Source of the DNA: Pseudovibrio brasiliensis
GTDB taxonomy: Bacteria; Pseudomonadota; Alphaproteobacteria; Rhizobiales; Stappiaceae
Direction of reading: 5' to 3'
DNA: 64,000 bases
Assembly: GCF_018282095.1 (NCBI RefSeq)
Contig: NZ_CP074126.1
Coordinates: 2,428,501 to 2,492,500, forward strand
Below are positions 18,902 to 28,264 of the stretch, one piece after another; position 1 is the first letter of the stretch, and the number at the start of each line of letters is the position of its first letter. The position numbers and the translations under genes were made by a program. The notes below the pieces were generated by a model. The model saw only the letters and a program-made list of their open reading frames with translations. It ran no database searches and had not been told where the DNA came from.

Positions 18902-21691
18902 TCACTCAGCGCTTGGCGTCTCACTTCCATCACCCTCAGGAGCTGGAGCCTCACCAATTTCGCCAGTCTCAGAACCAGTCTCAACAGCGCCTTCCACTTC
19001 AGCGTTTTCGTCATCATCAGCTTCACTAATACGCTCCACTGCAACAACTTTTTCATCTGCAGACGTATTGAAGACAATCACGCCCTGCGTGGAACGACCA
19101 GCAACACGGATCCCGTGAACAGGACAACGGATCAGCTGTCCTCCGTTGGTCACCAGCATGATCTCATCGCCTTCTTCACTACGGAAGGATGCAATCAGAC
19201 GACCGTTACGATCATTCACCGTCATCGCTGCAATGCCCTTACCACCGCGACCAGTGGTACGGTACTCGTAAGAGCTGGTGCGCTTGCCGTAACCGTTCTC
19301 AGAAACAGTCAGAATAACTTCTGCGCTCTCATTCATTTCCTCGAAGCGCTCTTTAGTCATACCAGCATCTTCAAAGGAAACGTTCTCAGCACCCTCTTCA
19401 CCACTCATCGCACGTGAAAGCTTCAGGTAAGCAGTACGCTCATCTGAATCACAATCGAAGTGACGCAGGATGGTCATGGAGATAACGTGATCACCCTCAG
19501 CAAGGTTGATACCGCGAACACCTACGGAGTTACGTCCGGAGAACACGCGCACATCTGTCGTTGGGAAACGAATACACATGCCCGCAGATGTCGTCAGAAG
19601 AACATCATCGTCTTCAGTTGACGTCATCACGTTCACAATGCCATCGCCCTCTTCCAGCTTCATTGCGATTTTGCCGTTCTTATTGATCTGCGCAAAATCA
19701 GAGAGCTTGTTCCGGCGAATGGTGCCGCGCTTGGTCGCAAACAACACATCCAATTCTGCCCATGTTTCCTCATTTTCAGGAAGCGGCAGAATAGATGTGA
19801 TGCGCTCGCCCTGCTCCAGAGGCAGCATGTTAACCAGCGCATTACCGCGTGCCTGAGGACCAGCCAGCGGCAAACGCCAGACTTTCATCTTGTAGGCAAT
19901 CCCGCGGGAGGAGAAGAACAGAACCGGTGTATGCGTGTTTGCAACAAACAGACGGGTCACGAAGTCTTCATTCTTCGTCTGCATACCGGAGCGGCCTTTA
20001 CCACCACGACGCTGCGCACGGTACGTATCCAGAGGAACACGCTTGATGTAACCGGAGTGAGAGACGGTTACGACCATATCTTCACGCTGGATCAGATCTT
20101 CATCATCCAGATCGCCGCCGCCATCGGTGATTTCAGTCCGGCGCGGTGTCGCAAACTCATCACGAACTTCTTCCAACTCAGTACGAACGATCTGAAGAAT
20201 ACGCTCACGGCTACGCAGAATATCAAGGTAATCCTTGATCTCGGTAGCAAGCTTATCCAGCTCATCACCAATTTCGTCACGACCCAAAGCTGTCAGGCGC
20301 TGCAAACGCAGATCGAGAATAGCGCGTGCCTGATCTTCGGAAAGCTTGAAGGTGCCATCTTCCTGAATTGCATAACGCGGATCATCAATCAGCTGAATAA
20401 GCGGCTCGATGTCTTTCGCTGGCCAGTTGCGTTCCATCAGCTGACGACGTGCAGTCGCAGGATCCGGAGCCGTCCTGATCAGATGAATAACATCATCAAT
20501 ATTCGCTGTCGCAACAGCCAGACCAACCAGCACATGCGCACGGTCACGCGCTTTAGCCAGCAGGAAGCGTGTACGACGACCAACAACTTCTTCACGGAAA
20601 GAGATGAAGGCCTTGAGCATATCTTTCATGGAAAGCTGCTCAGGGCGACCACCGTTCAGCGCGACAACGTTACAGCCGAAGCTCTGCTGAAGCTGAGAAT
20701 AGCGATAAAGCTGGTTCAGGATGACGTCAGGAACAGCATCTTTTTTCAGCTCAATAACAACGCGCATCCCCTGACGATCAGACTCGTCGCGAATGTCAGA
20801 GATGCCTTCGATACGCTTCTCACGAACAAGTTCCGCAATCTTCTCGATCATCGCAGACTTGTTCACCTGATATGGGATCTCGTGAACAATCAACGCCATA
20901 CGGCCAGCACGGATCTCTTCCGTGTCCACCTTACTGCGCATGATCACAGAGCCACGACCATTCTCATAAGCCGCTTTGATGCCCGCACGGCCAAGAATAA
21001 TGCCGCCAGTCGGGAAGTCTGGGCCCGGAATGATTTCCATCAGCTCAGGCAGGGTGATTTCGGGACGCTCGATCATCGCGATCGTACCGTCAATCACCTC
21101 ACCCATATTATGCGGAGGAATATTGGTCGCCATACCAACAGCAATACCGCCAGCGCCATTCACCAGAAGGTTCGGATAGCGTGCCGGAAGAACTTCAGGT
21201 TCCTGCTCAGAACCATCGTAGTTCTCGTGGAAGTTGACCGTATCTTTATCGATATCGGAGAGCTGAGTGTGAGCAACTTTTTCAAGGCGACATTCGGTGT
21301 AACGCATCGCCGCAGCGCGGTCACCGTCAATCGAGCCAAAGTTACCCTGCCCGTTAATAAGCGGCAGACGCATGGAGAAATCCTGCGCCATACGAACAAG
21401 AGCATCATAAATCGCACTATCACCGTGAGGGTGATATTTACCCATTACGTCGCCAACGACGCGGGCGGATTTACGGTAGGGCTTGTTCCACTCATATCCG
21501 TTTTCATGCATGGAATACAGAATACGGCGGTGAACCGGCTTCAAACCATCACGAACATCGGGAAGCGCACGGCTCACAATCACGCTCATTGCGTAATCGA
21601 GATAGCTGCGCTTCATTTCATCTGTGATAGAGACGGGCCGAATGTCGCTGGGTAGGCCACCTGGTGGTGTACTTAAGTCCTGATCTGCCAA
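18902..21691 (-). CDS. gyrA: DNA gyrase subunit A
   Basis: A 929-residue type II topoisomerase subunit that breaks and rejoins DNA. Present: [19 protein letters not shown], the catalytic tyrosine in [11 protein letters not shown], the [11 protein letters not shown] GyrA-box of the C-terminal DNA-wrapping domain, and an acidic tail. In the quinolone region ([17 protein letters not shown]) both key positions are wild type: serine and aspartate equivalent to E. coli S83 and D87. The start is TTG at 21691 with a weak GAG eight bases upstream; the next ATG, 25 codons in, would remove conserved N-terminal sequence. The gene stands alone, opposite marC. Confidence 0.97.
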   Translation of the reverse strand: MADQDLSTPPGGLPSDIRPVSITDEMKRSYLDYAMSVIVSRALPDVRDGLKPVHRRILYSMHENGYEWNKPYRKSARVVGDVMGKYHPHGDSAIYDALVRMAQDFSMRLPLINGQGNFGSIDGDRAAAMRYTECRLEKVAHTQLSDIDKDTVNFHENYDGSEQEPEVLPARYPNLLVNGAGGIAVGMATNIPPHNMGEVIDGTIAMIERPEITLPELMEIIPGPDFPTGGIILGRAGIKAAYENGRGSVIMRSKVDTEEIRAGRMALIVHEIPYQVNKSAMIEKIAELVREKRIEGISDIRDESDRQGMRVVIELKKDAVPDVILNQLYRYSQLQQSFGCNVVALNGGRPEQLSMKDMLKAFISFREEVVGRRTRFLLAKARDRAHVLVGLAVATANIDDVIHLIRTAPDPATARRQLMERNWPAKDIEPLIQLIDDPRYAIQEDGTFKLSEDQARAILDLRLQRLTALGRDEIGDELDKLATEIKDYLDILRSRERILQIVRTELEEVRDEFATPRRTEITDGGGDLDDEDLIQREDMVVTVSHSGYIKRVPLDTYRAQRRGGKGRSGMQTKNEDFVTRLFVANTHTPVLFFSSRGIAYKMKVWRLPLAGPQARGNALVNMLPLEQGERITSILPLPENEETWAELDVLFATKRGTIRRNKLSDFAQINKNGKIAMKLEEGDGIVNVMTSTEDDDVLLTTSAGMCIRFPTTDVRVFSGRNSVGVRGINLAEGDHVISMTILRHFDCDSDERTAYLKLSRAMSGEEGAENVSFEDAGMTKERFEEMNESAEVILTVSENGYGKRTSSYEYRTTGRGGKGIAAMTVNDRNGRLIASFRSEEGDEIMLVTNGGQLIRCPVHGIRVAGRSTQGVIVFNTSADEKVVAVERISEADDDENAEVEGAVETGSETGEIGEAPAPEGDGSETPSAE

Positions 21692-22026
21692 GGATTATTC
21701 TCATCAATTTTAAGTCAGAATTCCTAGCCTTTATAGCCGATTCAAACCGCAGAACCAAACGCCACAAGCCCTGAAAAGACACCTAATAACAACTACCTTA
21801 CCCCACGGCCTGATCCATGACAGGTCACTAGGCCTTTATACGCAGTTTCGTTGCTCAAAAGCCTCGCTCTTCCTCATAAAAATACTAAGCTCCGCCCAGG
21901 TGGTGTAAAAACCTATCAAACTCTTGCCAAATACAACATTGTCTGTTAGCGCCCTCTCAAGAACCGCAGAATTGCGGGTAAAAACGCCCGAAAGTCGGGC
22001 CCACCCCACATACAAGGTAAAGCGCA
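21692..22026. other. Divergent intergenic region between gyrA and marC
   Basis: 335 bases without a credible gene. The only clear structure is a short hairpin, GCCCGA (21986-21991) with TCGGGC (21995-22000), in the marC leader. Promoters for both genes must lie here, but no confident -35/-10 pair was found. Confidence 0.4.
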
Positions 22027-22659
22027 ATGCTCATTGAGTTTCTGATCAATGCATTTGCCATGCTGTTTGTCACCATTGACCCGATTGGTCTGGCGCCGAT
22101 TTTTCTGGCCGTAACCGCTGGGGCAAGCAGTGTTGAGCGCCGTCAGATCGCGATCAAAGCCGTGATCATCTCTGGCGTCACGCTCCTGGCATTCTTCTTT
22201 GCCGGACGCCAGCTTCTGGAAGTTCTCGGCATCTCTCAAGCGGCCTTTAAGGTTGCAGGCGGCCTTCTCCTCTTCATCATTGCGACTGAGATGGTGTTCG
22301 AACATCGCCAGAAACGTAAAGCTGAAAGTGCAGAAAAAGTTGTTGAGCAAGAAGACCTGTCTCAGACAGCCGTGTTCCCGCTTGCCATTCCACTCATCGC
22401 AGGCCCGGCAACCATCTCTGCCATCATCCTGCTTGCGGGCCAGGCACCGGGCTTCACAGGCCAGATGAGCCTAATCGCAGTCCTCCTTTCCGTGCTTGCA
22501 CTCAGCTTCTTCGTATTCCTGCTGGCAGCACGCATCGACAAACTGCTCGGTTCAACTGTCCAGCTGATCATCACCCGTCTCTTCGGCGTGATCCTGGCAG
22601 CCTTGTCCGTTCAGTTCGTCGCAGACGGCATCTTCTCGTTGATCGAGATGCACTCTTAA
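22027..22659 (+). CDS. MarC/NAAT-family inner-membrane protein
   Basis: A 210-residue integral membrane protein with about six hydrophobic segments and the family start MLIEFLINAFAMLFVTIDPIGLAPIF, the AGGLLLFIIATEMVF segment and PLAIPLIAGPATISAIILLAG. MarC proteins lie near the mar locus in E. coli, but their transport role is unproven; members are annotated as NAAT transporters from one archaeal homologue. AAGG precedes the ATG. A GC-rich hairpin follows the stop (about 22669-22692) without a T-run. The next gene on the same strand is a metal exporter; no functional link is evident. Confidence 0.9.
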   Translation: MLIEFLINAFAMLFVTIDPIGLAPIFLAVTAGASSVERRQIAIKAVIISGVTLLAFFFAGRQLLEVLGISQAAFKVAGGLLLFIIATEMVFEHRQKRKAESAEKVVEQEDLSQTAVFPLAIPLIAGPATISAIILLAGQAPGFTGQMSLIAVLLSVLALSFFVFLLAARIDKLLGSTVQLIITRLFGVILAALSVQFVADGIFSLIEMHS

Positions 22660-22771
22660 AACAGCTCTGCGCCCGCAGCACTTGTGGGCGCACCCTTCCC
22701 GAAAATGAGATAGGACTTGAAGTCCAAAATCCCCTTCGTAAAGTCACCCTTGTATTTTATGGAGGATTCGA

Positions 22772-23704
22772 ATGGCTGCCCACGGCTCCAAGAAGGTCAT
22801 TTTCGCCGCCCTTGCTGGCAACACACTCATTTCAATTACCAAGTTTGGCGCCGCAGCTTACACCGGCTCAGCCGCAATGCTGTCCGAAGGCATCCACTCC
22901 CTTGTCGACACGGGCAACCAGGGCCTCTTACTGCTTGGCATGAAGCGCGCAGAAAAGCCCGCTGACGAGAAACACCCATTTGGCTACGGCTCTGAAATCT
23001 ACTTCTGGGCATTTGTTGTCGCCATCATGATCTTCGCAGTCGGCGCTGGCATCTCGCTTTACGAAGGCATTCAGAAGATCATCCATCCGCACCCACTCGA
23101 ATCCGCATTTGTCGCTTATGTAGTTCTGGGTCTTGCCATCATCTTCGAAGGTTGGGCCTGGACGGTCGCGTTCAAAGAATTCCAAAAAACCAAAGGCAAG
23201 CGCCCGTTCATGACGGCAGTGCGCGACAGCAAAGACCCAACGGTCTTCACCGTTCTGTTTGAAGACACCGCCGCAATGCTGGGCCTTCTTGTGGCCCTTG
23301 GCGGCATTTGGGGTGCTCAAACTTTTGGCATCGTGTGGTTGGACGGTGCGGCATCCGTCGTCATCGGCCTTATCCTTGCAGGCACCGCCTTCGTGCTCGC
23401 CCTTGAAACCAAAGGCCTCCTCATCGGCGAAAGTGCTTCTGACGAGCTTGTAGCATCGGTGCGTGAGATCCTGAACGCACCATCAGCCATTAAAGGCGTC
23501 AACGAAATCCGCACACTGCACCTTGGCCCGAATGACGTTCTCCTTGCAGCATCTCTGGATTTTGAAGACGCACTCACAGCAGGCGCCGTTGAGGAAGTCA
23601 TTTTCTCGCTGGAAGATACAATCAAACGCGCGCACCCCGTGATCGGACGCGTCTTCCTCGAAGTACAGGCCGCACGTGACCATCAGATTCTTGAGGGCGA
23701 ATAA
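22772..23704 (+). CDS. Cation diffusion facilitator family transporter
   Basis: A 310-residue metal/proton antiporter of the CDF family. It has the N-terminal transmembrane region with metal-site pattern HSLVDTGNQ, the loop ending HPFGYGSEIYFW, further membrane segments around residues 80-105, 115-140, 165-185 and 190-210, and a C-terminal cytoplasmic domain. The HxxxD site points to zinc, cobalt or iron export, but the specificity cannot be set from sequence alone. GGAGG lies six bases before the ATG, an unusually good ribosome site. Genes on both sides are unrelated in function. Confidence 0.92.
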   Translation: MAAHGSKKVIFAALAGNTLISITKFGAAAYTGSAAMLSEGIHSLVDTGNQGLLLLGMKRAEKPADEKHPFGYGSEIYFWAFVVAIMIFAVGAGISLYEGIQKIIHPHPLESAFVAYVVLGLAIIFEGWAWTVAFKEFQKTKGKRPFMTAVRDSKDPTVFTVLFEDTAAMLGLLVALGGIWGAQTFGIVWLDGAASVVIGLILAGTAFVLALETKGLLIGESASDELVASVREILNAPSAIKGVNEIRTLHLGPNDVLLAASLDFEDALTAGAVEEVIFSLEDTIKRAHPVIGRVFLEVQAARDHQILEGE

Positions 23705-23785
23705 TCAAGACCAATTCTTTTACATAGAGATCCGACAGGAAGAGCTCTATGAAACACACCTATTCTTAGAGTCTTGGAGCAGACA

Positions 23786-24775
23786 ATGACCATACTTGTA
23801 ACAGGCGGCTGCGGATATATTGGAAGCCATATGACGTGGTGCCTTCACGATGCCAAAGAGGACTTCGTTGTCATCGACAACCTGTCCACTGGCTTTGACT
23901 GGGCAATACCGCAGAGCGCTAAGCTTTACGAAGGTGAGATCACAGATCTTGATCTACTCCAGACGATTTTCCGCAATCACGATATTACGGCAGTTATTCA
24001 CTTCGCCGGCTCAATTATTGTACCAGAATCCGTCTCTAACCCATTGAAATACTATAATAATAACACAGCAGCTTCACGCACATTGATTGAAGCATGCGTG
24101 AAGAATAACATCAAGCACTTCATCTTCTCTTCTACAGCTGCTGTTTATGGGGATCCGGAAGTTATTCCAGTTTCTGAAGATGCGCCACTAACCCCCTTAA
24201 GCCCTTACGGCACTTCCAAGCTTATGACAGAACTCATGCTGCGCGACACCGCCGCTGCACATGACTTCAAATACACTGCATTACGCTACTTCAACGTGGC
24301 AGGCGCCGACCCTGAAGGCCGCACGGGCCAATCAACCAAAAACGCCACCCATTTGATCAAGGTTGCTTGCGAGGCAGCACTCGGCAAGCGCACTCATCTT
24401 GGCATTTTTGGAGATGATTTCGACACTCCGGACGGCACCGGCGTGCGCGACTACATCCATGTGTCCGACCTCGCAAGCGCGCACTACCTCGCCCTCAAGC
24501 GCCTGCGCGATGGCGGCGACAGCATCGTCATGAACGCTGGTTATGGCGACGGCTATTCCGTTCTGCAAGTGATTGATGCCGTGAAAGCCGTCTCCGACGT
24601 AAACTTTGAGGTCAAAAAAGAACCTCGCCGCGCAGGCGACTCCCCAAAAGTGGTGGCCGACAACTCCCGGATCATGAGCAACTTGGACTGGAAGCCACAG
24701 TTCGACGACCTGCCAACAATCGTGAAGCACGCGCTGGACTGGGAAAAGAAACTCCAGTTCAAAAACAGCCTCTAA
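23786..24775 (+). CDS. galE: UDP-glucose 4-epimerase
   Basis: A 329-residue extended short-chain dehydrogenase converting UDP-glucose and UDP-galactose. NAD motif GGCGYIGSH, the active-site serine in SSTAAVYGDP and tyrosine-lysine in YGTSKLMTE, then RYFNVAGADPEGRTGQ and the VRDYIHVSDLA signature. The ATG at 23786 has GGAG six bases upstream; the frame also holds a TTG four codons earlier. It is transcribed alone and far from galU (12 kb), but both would serve the same UDP-sugar pool for surface glycans. It ends at a strong hairpin shared with the next convergent gene. Confidence 0.94.
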   Translation: MTILVTGGCGYIGSHMTWCLHDAKEDFVVIDNLSTGFDWAIPQSAKLYEGEITDLDLLQTIFRNHDITAVIHFAGSIIVPESVSNPLKYYNNNTAASRTLIEACVKNNIKHFIFSSTAAVYGDPEVIPVSEDAPLTPLSPYGTSKLMTELMLRDTAAAHDFKYTALRYFNVAGADPEGRTGQSTKNATHLIKVACEAALGKRTHLGIFGDDFDTPDGTGVRDYIHVSDLASAHYLALKRLRDGGDSIVMNAGYGDGYSVLQVIDAVKAVSDVNFEVKKEPRRAGDSPKVVADNSRIMSNLDWKPQFDDLPTIVKHALDWEKKLQFKNSL

Positions 24776-24781
24776 CAAAAA

Positions 24782-24806
24782 TGCCGACTGAAACTCTCAG
24801 TCGGCA
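24782..24806. terminator. Bidirectional terminator between galE and the DUF192 gene
   Basis: Perfect 10-bp stem TGCCGACTGA (24782-24791) with TCAGTCGGCA (24797-24806). On the minus strand five T follow; on the plus strand CCCTTTCC. Confidence 0.85.
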
Positions 24807-24836
24807 CCCTTTCCATTTCAGCGAACTCAAACATTC

Positions 24837-25274
24837 CTATGGAATGCGAATAATCCGATCTCCGGGTTTGATCCCAAGCTCAGCTGCTCTGCCTGCCAGA
24901 ATTTCCAGTACATACTTTGCAGGCAATCCCGAAGGGACAATCTCTTCGGAGAACGGTACCGTATTTGCAGCGATGCTTTTGATCTTATAGTCAGAGCCAA
25001 TAAAGATGATATCAAGTGAAGTCGGCGTATTCTTCATCCAGAAGTACTGAAGACCCGATTGCGGAAAAATAAACAACATTCCCTGATCCGGCTTCAGATC
25101 AGTCCGCCCCATCAGTCCCTGCGCCCTGTCATCCGCCGTTTCTGCCACCTCAACCTGAAACTCGTGTGTCCCATTTTCACTACGGACCTCAACTGTTTCG
25201 GTTCGCATGCCAGCTGAAAACGCAGTTGTCACACCCATTAAGAATACTAGAAAAGCTAATCGAAGAACCGTCAT
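24837..25274 (-). CDS. Exported DUF192-family protein
   Basis: A 145-residue protein from the ATG at 25274. The first 22 residues form a signal peptide (MTVLRLAFLVFLMGVTTAFSAG); the longer frame to 25364 would bury it and overlaps the terminator of the previous gene. The mature part is a DUF192 domain with the family pattern FQVEVAETADDRAQGLMGR, GMLFIFPQSGLQYFWMKNT, LDIIFIG and KYVLEILAGRAAELGIKPGD. Function of the family is unknown. In many alphaproteobacteria this gene follows the two-domain cold-shock gene, as it does here. Confidence 0.85.
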   Translation of the reverse strand: MTVLRLAFLVFLMGVTTAFSAGMRTETVEVRSENGTHEFQVEVAETADDRAQGLMGRTDLKPDQGMLFIFPQSGLQYFWMKNTPTSLDIIFIGSDYKIKSIAANTVPFSEEIVPSGLPAKYVLEILAGRAAELGIKPGDRIIRIP

Positions 25275-25322
25275 ACCGCTCGCTCTGAACCTCTTTTCTT
25301 TAAGCTTTGAGGCAAAGAAAAA

Positions 25323-25343
25323 CCCTTGGCAAGTCACCAAGGG
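25323..25343 (-). terminator. Intrinsic terminator after the cold-shock gene
   Basis: CCCTTGG (25323-25329) with CCAAGGG (25337-25343), followed on the minus strand by TTTTTC. Confidence 0.85.
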
Positions 25344-25391
25344 CTTGAAATCGGCAAATCTCAATATTGTGATCTGACCAAACAGACCTCT

Positions 25392-25973
25392 TTAGTGCGA
25401 TGCTGGAATGTGTGTACCATTTCCAACAGGGCGAACCTCTGCAGCCATCTTGCCTTTTGGTCCATCCCCAAAGCGCACCTGAACCTTCTGGCCCGGGCGC
25501 AGCTCGGTGATACCAAAGCGGCGCAGAGTTTCCATATGAATAAAGATATCTTCCGTGCCCTCACCGCGTGTCAGGAAGCCAAAGCCTTTGACACGGTTAA
25601 ACCACTTCACCTCAGCCTCAACAAAGTTACCCTCTGGAGTGACTTGAACATGAGTGCGGGATGGTGGCAGCTGTGACGGATGAACCGCATAGCTTTCATC
25701 CATGGAAAGAATGCGCATCGCCTGCAAACCACGAGGACGATTCAAGACCTCGCAAACAACGCGAGCGCCCTCATAGGCAGTCTGGTACCCGTCTCTGCGC
25801 AAGCATGTAACATGCAACAAGACGTCAGGCAGATCGTCTTCCGGCTCTACAAAACCATAGCCTTTCCCAATATCAAACCACTTGATTGTTCCTGCTACCT
25901 GAAGAACATCTAAGGCTGTATCGTCAACCAGGTCCTCGACAGAGCCTACCTGAGGCGCCGTTTTTACCACCAT
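25392..25973 (-). CDS. Two-domain cold-shock protein
   Basis: A 193-residue protein with two cold-shock (OB-fold) domains. The first, about residues 23-90, has [19 protein letters not shown]; the second, about 118-185, has [19 protein letters not shown]. Both keep the aromatic RNP motifs that stack on single-stranded RNA or DNA, the first in modified form (VLLHVTCL instead of VFVHVSAL). Such double-domain proteins are typical of alphaproteobacteria and act as RNA chaperones in cold and stationary phase in the species studied. The gene is followed at once by a strong terminator and then the DUF192 gene. The gene-free 415 bases upstream probably hold a long leader. Confidence 0.9.
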   Translation of the reverse strand: MVVKTAPQVGSVEDLVDDTALDVLQVAGTIKWFDIGKGYGFVEPEDDLPDVLLHVTCLRRDGYQTAYEGARVVCEVLNRPRGLQAMRILSMDESYAVHPSQLPPSRTHVQVTPEGNFVEAEVKWFNRVKGFGFLTRGEGTEDIFIHMETLRRFGITELRPGQKVQVRFGDGPKGKMAAEVRPVGNGTHIPASH

Positions 25974-26388
25974 GATGAATGCCCCGAAATTTGCCGCATC
26001 TGAAATGTAGCGTCCATTTCGAACCGAACGCCACTTGATTCCACGAAAAGAATATCATCACGCCCGACGCCAAGAAGGTAAAAAATTAACAAAGAGCTAA
26101 ATGATCCCCCATTGATTTGGTTAGTGTTGTCCTATCAACACCATTTACCTGAAGTTTGGAGGGGGTATAGCTAACACTACTGAAGATTTTATCCCATGAA
26201 ACCCCGTGTTACTTTCAAAAGCCCACCACATCATCGGATACACACTGTTGCGAAGCGTACCTTGTATATTCCCAAATCAGAAATACTAGGCACCCTTTCC
26301 CTTTATCATTTTTCACGCTAGCTTCGCTCAACTTCAACCTCCGCTGGCTCCTGTTCTGAGAGCCACCCCATATAAGAAAGAGTTCGAC
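25974..26388. other. Divergent intergenic region between the cold-shock gene and gloA
   Basis: 415 bases without a credible gene. A hairpin GTGTTG (26124-26129) with CAACAC (26136-26141) is the clearest structure; related sequence CTAACACTA follows about 30 bases on, which could be a second operator half. No confident promoter was recognised. The part nearest the cold-shock start may be a 5' leader. Confidence 0.35.
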
Positions 26389-26829
26389 ATGCGTTATCTG
26401 CACACCATGGTCCGGGTTAAAGATCTGGATGAGTCACTCAACTTCTACGGCACGATCTTCGGACTGGAAGAAGTACGCCGCCACGAAAGCGAAGCAGGCC
26501 GCTTCACTTTGGTGTTCCTTGCAGCACCTGAAGACAAAGAAGCCTTCAACACCTCTTCTGCTCCAGCGCTGGAACTGACTTATAACTGGGATCCCGAAGA
26601 GTACACCGGCGGTCGCAACTTCGGCCACCTCGCCTATGAAGTCGATAACATTTATGAGACCTGCGAAAAACTGCAGGCAGCTGGCATCACCATCAACCGT
26701 CCACCACGTGATGGCCGCATGGCGTTCATCGTTTCTCCAGACGGCATTTCCATCGAGTTGCTGCAAAAAGGCGGAAATCTTGAGCCAACCGAACCATGGC
26801 TCTCCATGGGCAACACCGGAAGTTGGTAA
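26389..26829 (+). CDS. gloA: Lactoylglutathione lyase (glyoxalase I)
   Basis: A 146-residue VOC-fold metalloenzyme that isomerises the methylglyoxal-glutathione hemithioacetal. It opens [20 protein letters not shown] as in E. coli GlxI, and the four metal ligands fall in the expected places: H5, E62 (LELTYNW), H80 (FGHLAYEV) and E123 (SIELLQ). Lacking the long insertion of the zinc type, it is likely of the nickel/cobalt class. Single gene, ending at a 12-bp hairpin. Cytosolic detoxification. Confidence 0.95.
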   Translation: MRYLHTMVRVKDLDESLNFYGTIFGLEEVRRHESEAGRFTLVFLAAPEDKEAFNTSSAPALELTYNWDPEEYTGGRNFGHLAYEVDNIYETCEKLQAAGITINRPPRDGRMAFIVSPDGISIELLQKGGNLEPTEPWLSMGNTGSW

Positions 26830-26846
26830 TCCAATAGGATCTGATG

Positions 26847-26874
26847 CAGCGCCTCAATCAGCATTGAGGCGCTG
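26847..26874 (+). terminator. Strong hairpin after gloA, no T-run
   Basis: Perfect 12-bp stem CAGCGCCTCAAT (26847-26858) with ATTGAGGCGCTG (26863-26874) and a four-base loop. It lacks a following T-run, so it may be a 3' stabiliser or a Rho-assisted stop. Confidence 0.55.
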
Positions 26875-26950
26875 AAATCAAAGCATAATTAAGAAAAGTA
26901 TATGCCATTCTCATATTTGTGGATTGTTTGAATTATAAAATTTTAAGCAC

Positions 26951-26979
26951 TAGACATTATCCTAGTGAAAACCTATAAG
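26951..26979 (+). promoter_or_regulatory. Promoter of tRNA-Glu
   Basis: TAGACA (26951-26956), 17-base spacer, TATAAG (26974-26979). The predicted start near 26986 is about 36 bases before the tRNA. Confidence 0.65.
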
Positions 26980-27021
26980 CCTCCTCATACAGCGCGCCGC
27001 ACGGCGAAAACGCTGTAGAGT

Positions 27022-27096
27022 GCGCCCATCGTCTAGCGGTTAGGACGCCGCCCTTTCACGGCGGAAACAGGGGTTCGATTCCCCTTGGGCGTACCA
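27022..27096 (+). tRNA. tRNA-Glu (anticodon TTC)
   Basis: 75 bases including an encoded CCA end. Acceptor stem GCGCCCA pairs with TGGGCGT; the anticodon arm is CCGCC-CTTTCAC-GGCGG, giving TTC at positions 34-36; the T arm has GGTTCGATTCC. A good sigma-70 promoter lies just upstream. Single tRNA, no cluster. Confidence 0.97.
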
Positions 27097-27260
27097 TTTC
27101 TCTTCCTTACATTGCGATAAGATCTGCGAGCAAATGGCTACGTCTGCATAAACGCACACAAAGCGTCCCGCTCAAGCAACACCTCCCTCCGCAGCCCCAA
27201 CTCTACCAGCTCCGATGCTGAGAGAAGACGCGCACTCACATAAACCGCCGCTAACAAAAA

Positions 27261-27296
27261 AAGCCCGGCAATGAGCTCACACTCACACCGGGCCTT
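27261..27296 (-). terminator. Intrinsic terminator after ssb
   Basis: AAGCCCGG (27261-27268) pairs with CCGGGC-CTT (27288-27296, one bulged C), followed on the minus strand by a run of T. Confidence 0.75.
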
Positions 27297-27315
27297 AATG
27301 AATAATGCGTTTGGC

Positions 27316-27864
27316 TTAGAATGGGATTTCGTCGTCCATTCCACCGCCGAAACCACCGGATGGAGCCTGTCCACCGCCACTGCTTCCGCCGAAGCCGCCG
27401 CCCTGGTTGCCACCACCACCACCAAAGCCGCCGCCCTGGTCGTAGCCACCGCCGCCGCCACCAAAGCCGCCGCCGGACTGACCACCCTGGCCACCCATAC
27501 CGCCGCCTTCACCGCGACCATCAAGCATGGTCAGCGTAGAATTGAAGCCCTGCAGAACAATCTCGGTAGAATATTTGTCCTGACCGCTCTGGTCCTGCCA
27601 TTTGCGGGTCTGCAGCTGGCCTTCGATGTAAACTTTGGAGCCTTTGCGCAGGTACTGTTCAGCAACCTTGGCAAGGCCTTCATTAAACACAACAACGCGG
27701 TGCCATTCAGTGCGCTCACGGCGCTCGCCGCTGTTGCGATCACGCCAGCTTTCGGAAGTCGCAATGCGCAAGTTGACGATCGGACGACCATCCTGCGTAC
27801 GGCGAATTTCCGGATCTGCGCCCAAGTTTCCAACCAAAATGACTTTATTGACGCTACCGGCCAT
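27316..27864 (-). CDS. ssb: Single-stranded DNA-binding protein
   Basis: A 182-residue protein binding ssDNA in replication, repair and recombination. The OB-fold is residues 1 to about 115 ([60 protein letters not shown]). A glycine-rich linker of about 55 residues follows (many GGG and GGGY-like repeats), then the acidic tip DDEIPF that recruits partner proteins. The ATG at 27864 has AGGAG upstream; the longer frame to 27894 does not. It is divergent from uvrA, with a LexA box between, so both may belong to the SOS response. Confidence 0.96.
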   Translation of the reverse strand: MAGSVNKVILVGNLGADPEIRRTQDGRPIVNLRIATSESWRDRNSGERRERTEWHRVVVFNEGLAKVAEQYLRKGSKVYIEGQLQTRKWQDQSGQDKYSTEIVLQGFNSTLTMLDGRGEGGGMGGQGGQSGGGFGGGGGGYDQGGGFGGGGGNQGGGFGGSSGGGQAPSGGFGGGMDDEIPF

Positions 27865-28147
27865 TGAATTACTCCTAAATCTGAACCAACCCATAGCTGA
27901 GCAGGTTAAGTTGGCAAGTAACCTATGCTCCGCGCTCTACAAATCAAACAGGCTTTCGCAAAGCGGCCCCGGTTGTCCACATTTCCGAGGCTTTCCCTTT
28001 GAATATCTGGCGTCAGGAAGCAAGGCTCTCCACTCGTTCTATATTTGTTCCAGTACAATGCCTTGTGAAACCGCCAAGTTCAACTCTCAATTTTTCTAAA
28101 GGACAATTTTCCGAGAGCGAACTCAAAAAGGCTTGCCCCTTAAAATT

Positions 28148-28162
28148 GTTCCGTTTATGTTC
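28148..28162. promoter_or_regulatory. LexA box (GTTC-N7-GTTC) between ssb and uvrA
   Basis: GTTC (28148-28151), seven bases, GTTC (28159-28162): a perfect match to the direct-repeat SOS operator of alphaproteobacteria. It lies about 100 bases before the uvrA ATG and 284 before the ssb ATG in the divergent region. Confidence 0.8.
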
Positions 28163-28264
28163 CACCTGATTTCCAGCGCACATTCTCCTTCATTTTGAGG
28201 ATCGCGCCCTGACCTGTTTTGCTTTTTATATGCGAACTCGGCATCCGTGATAAAGGACAGTTCC

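Noticed and set aside
19931-21655. 574-codon frame on the plus strand opposite gyrA
   Set aside because: Antisense of gyrA, created by its codon bias; no known domain or start signal.
27138-27524. 128-codon alanine/valine-rich minus-strand frame near ssb
   Set aside because: It is an out-of-frame reading of the glycine-rich ssb linker.
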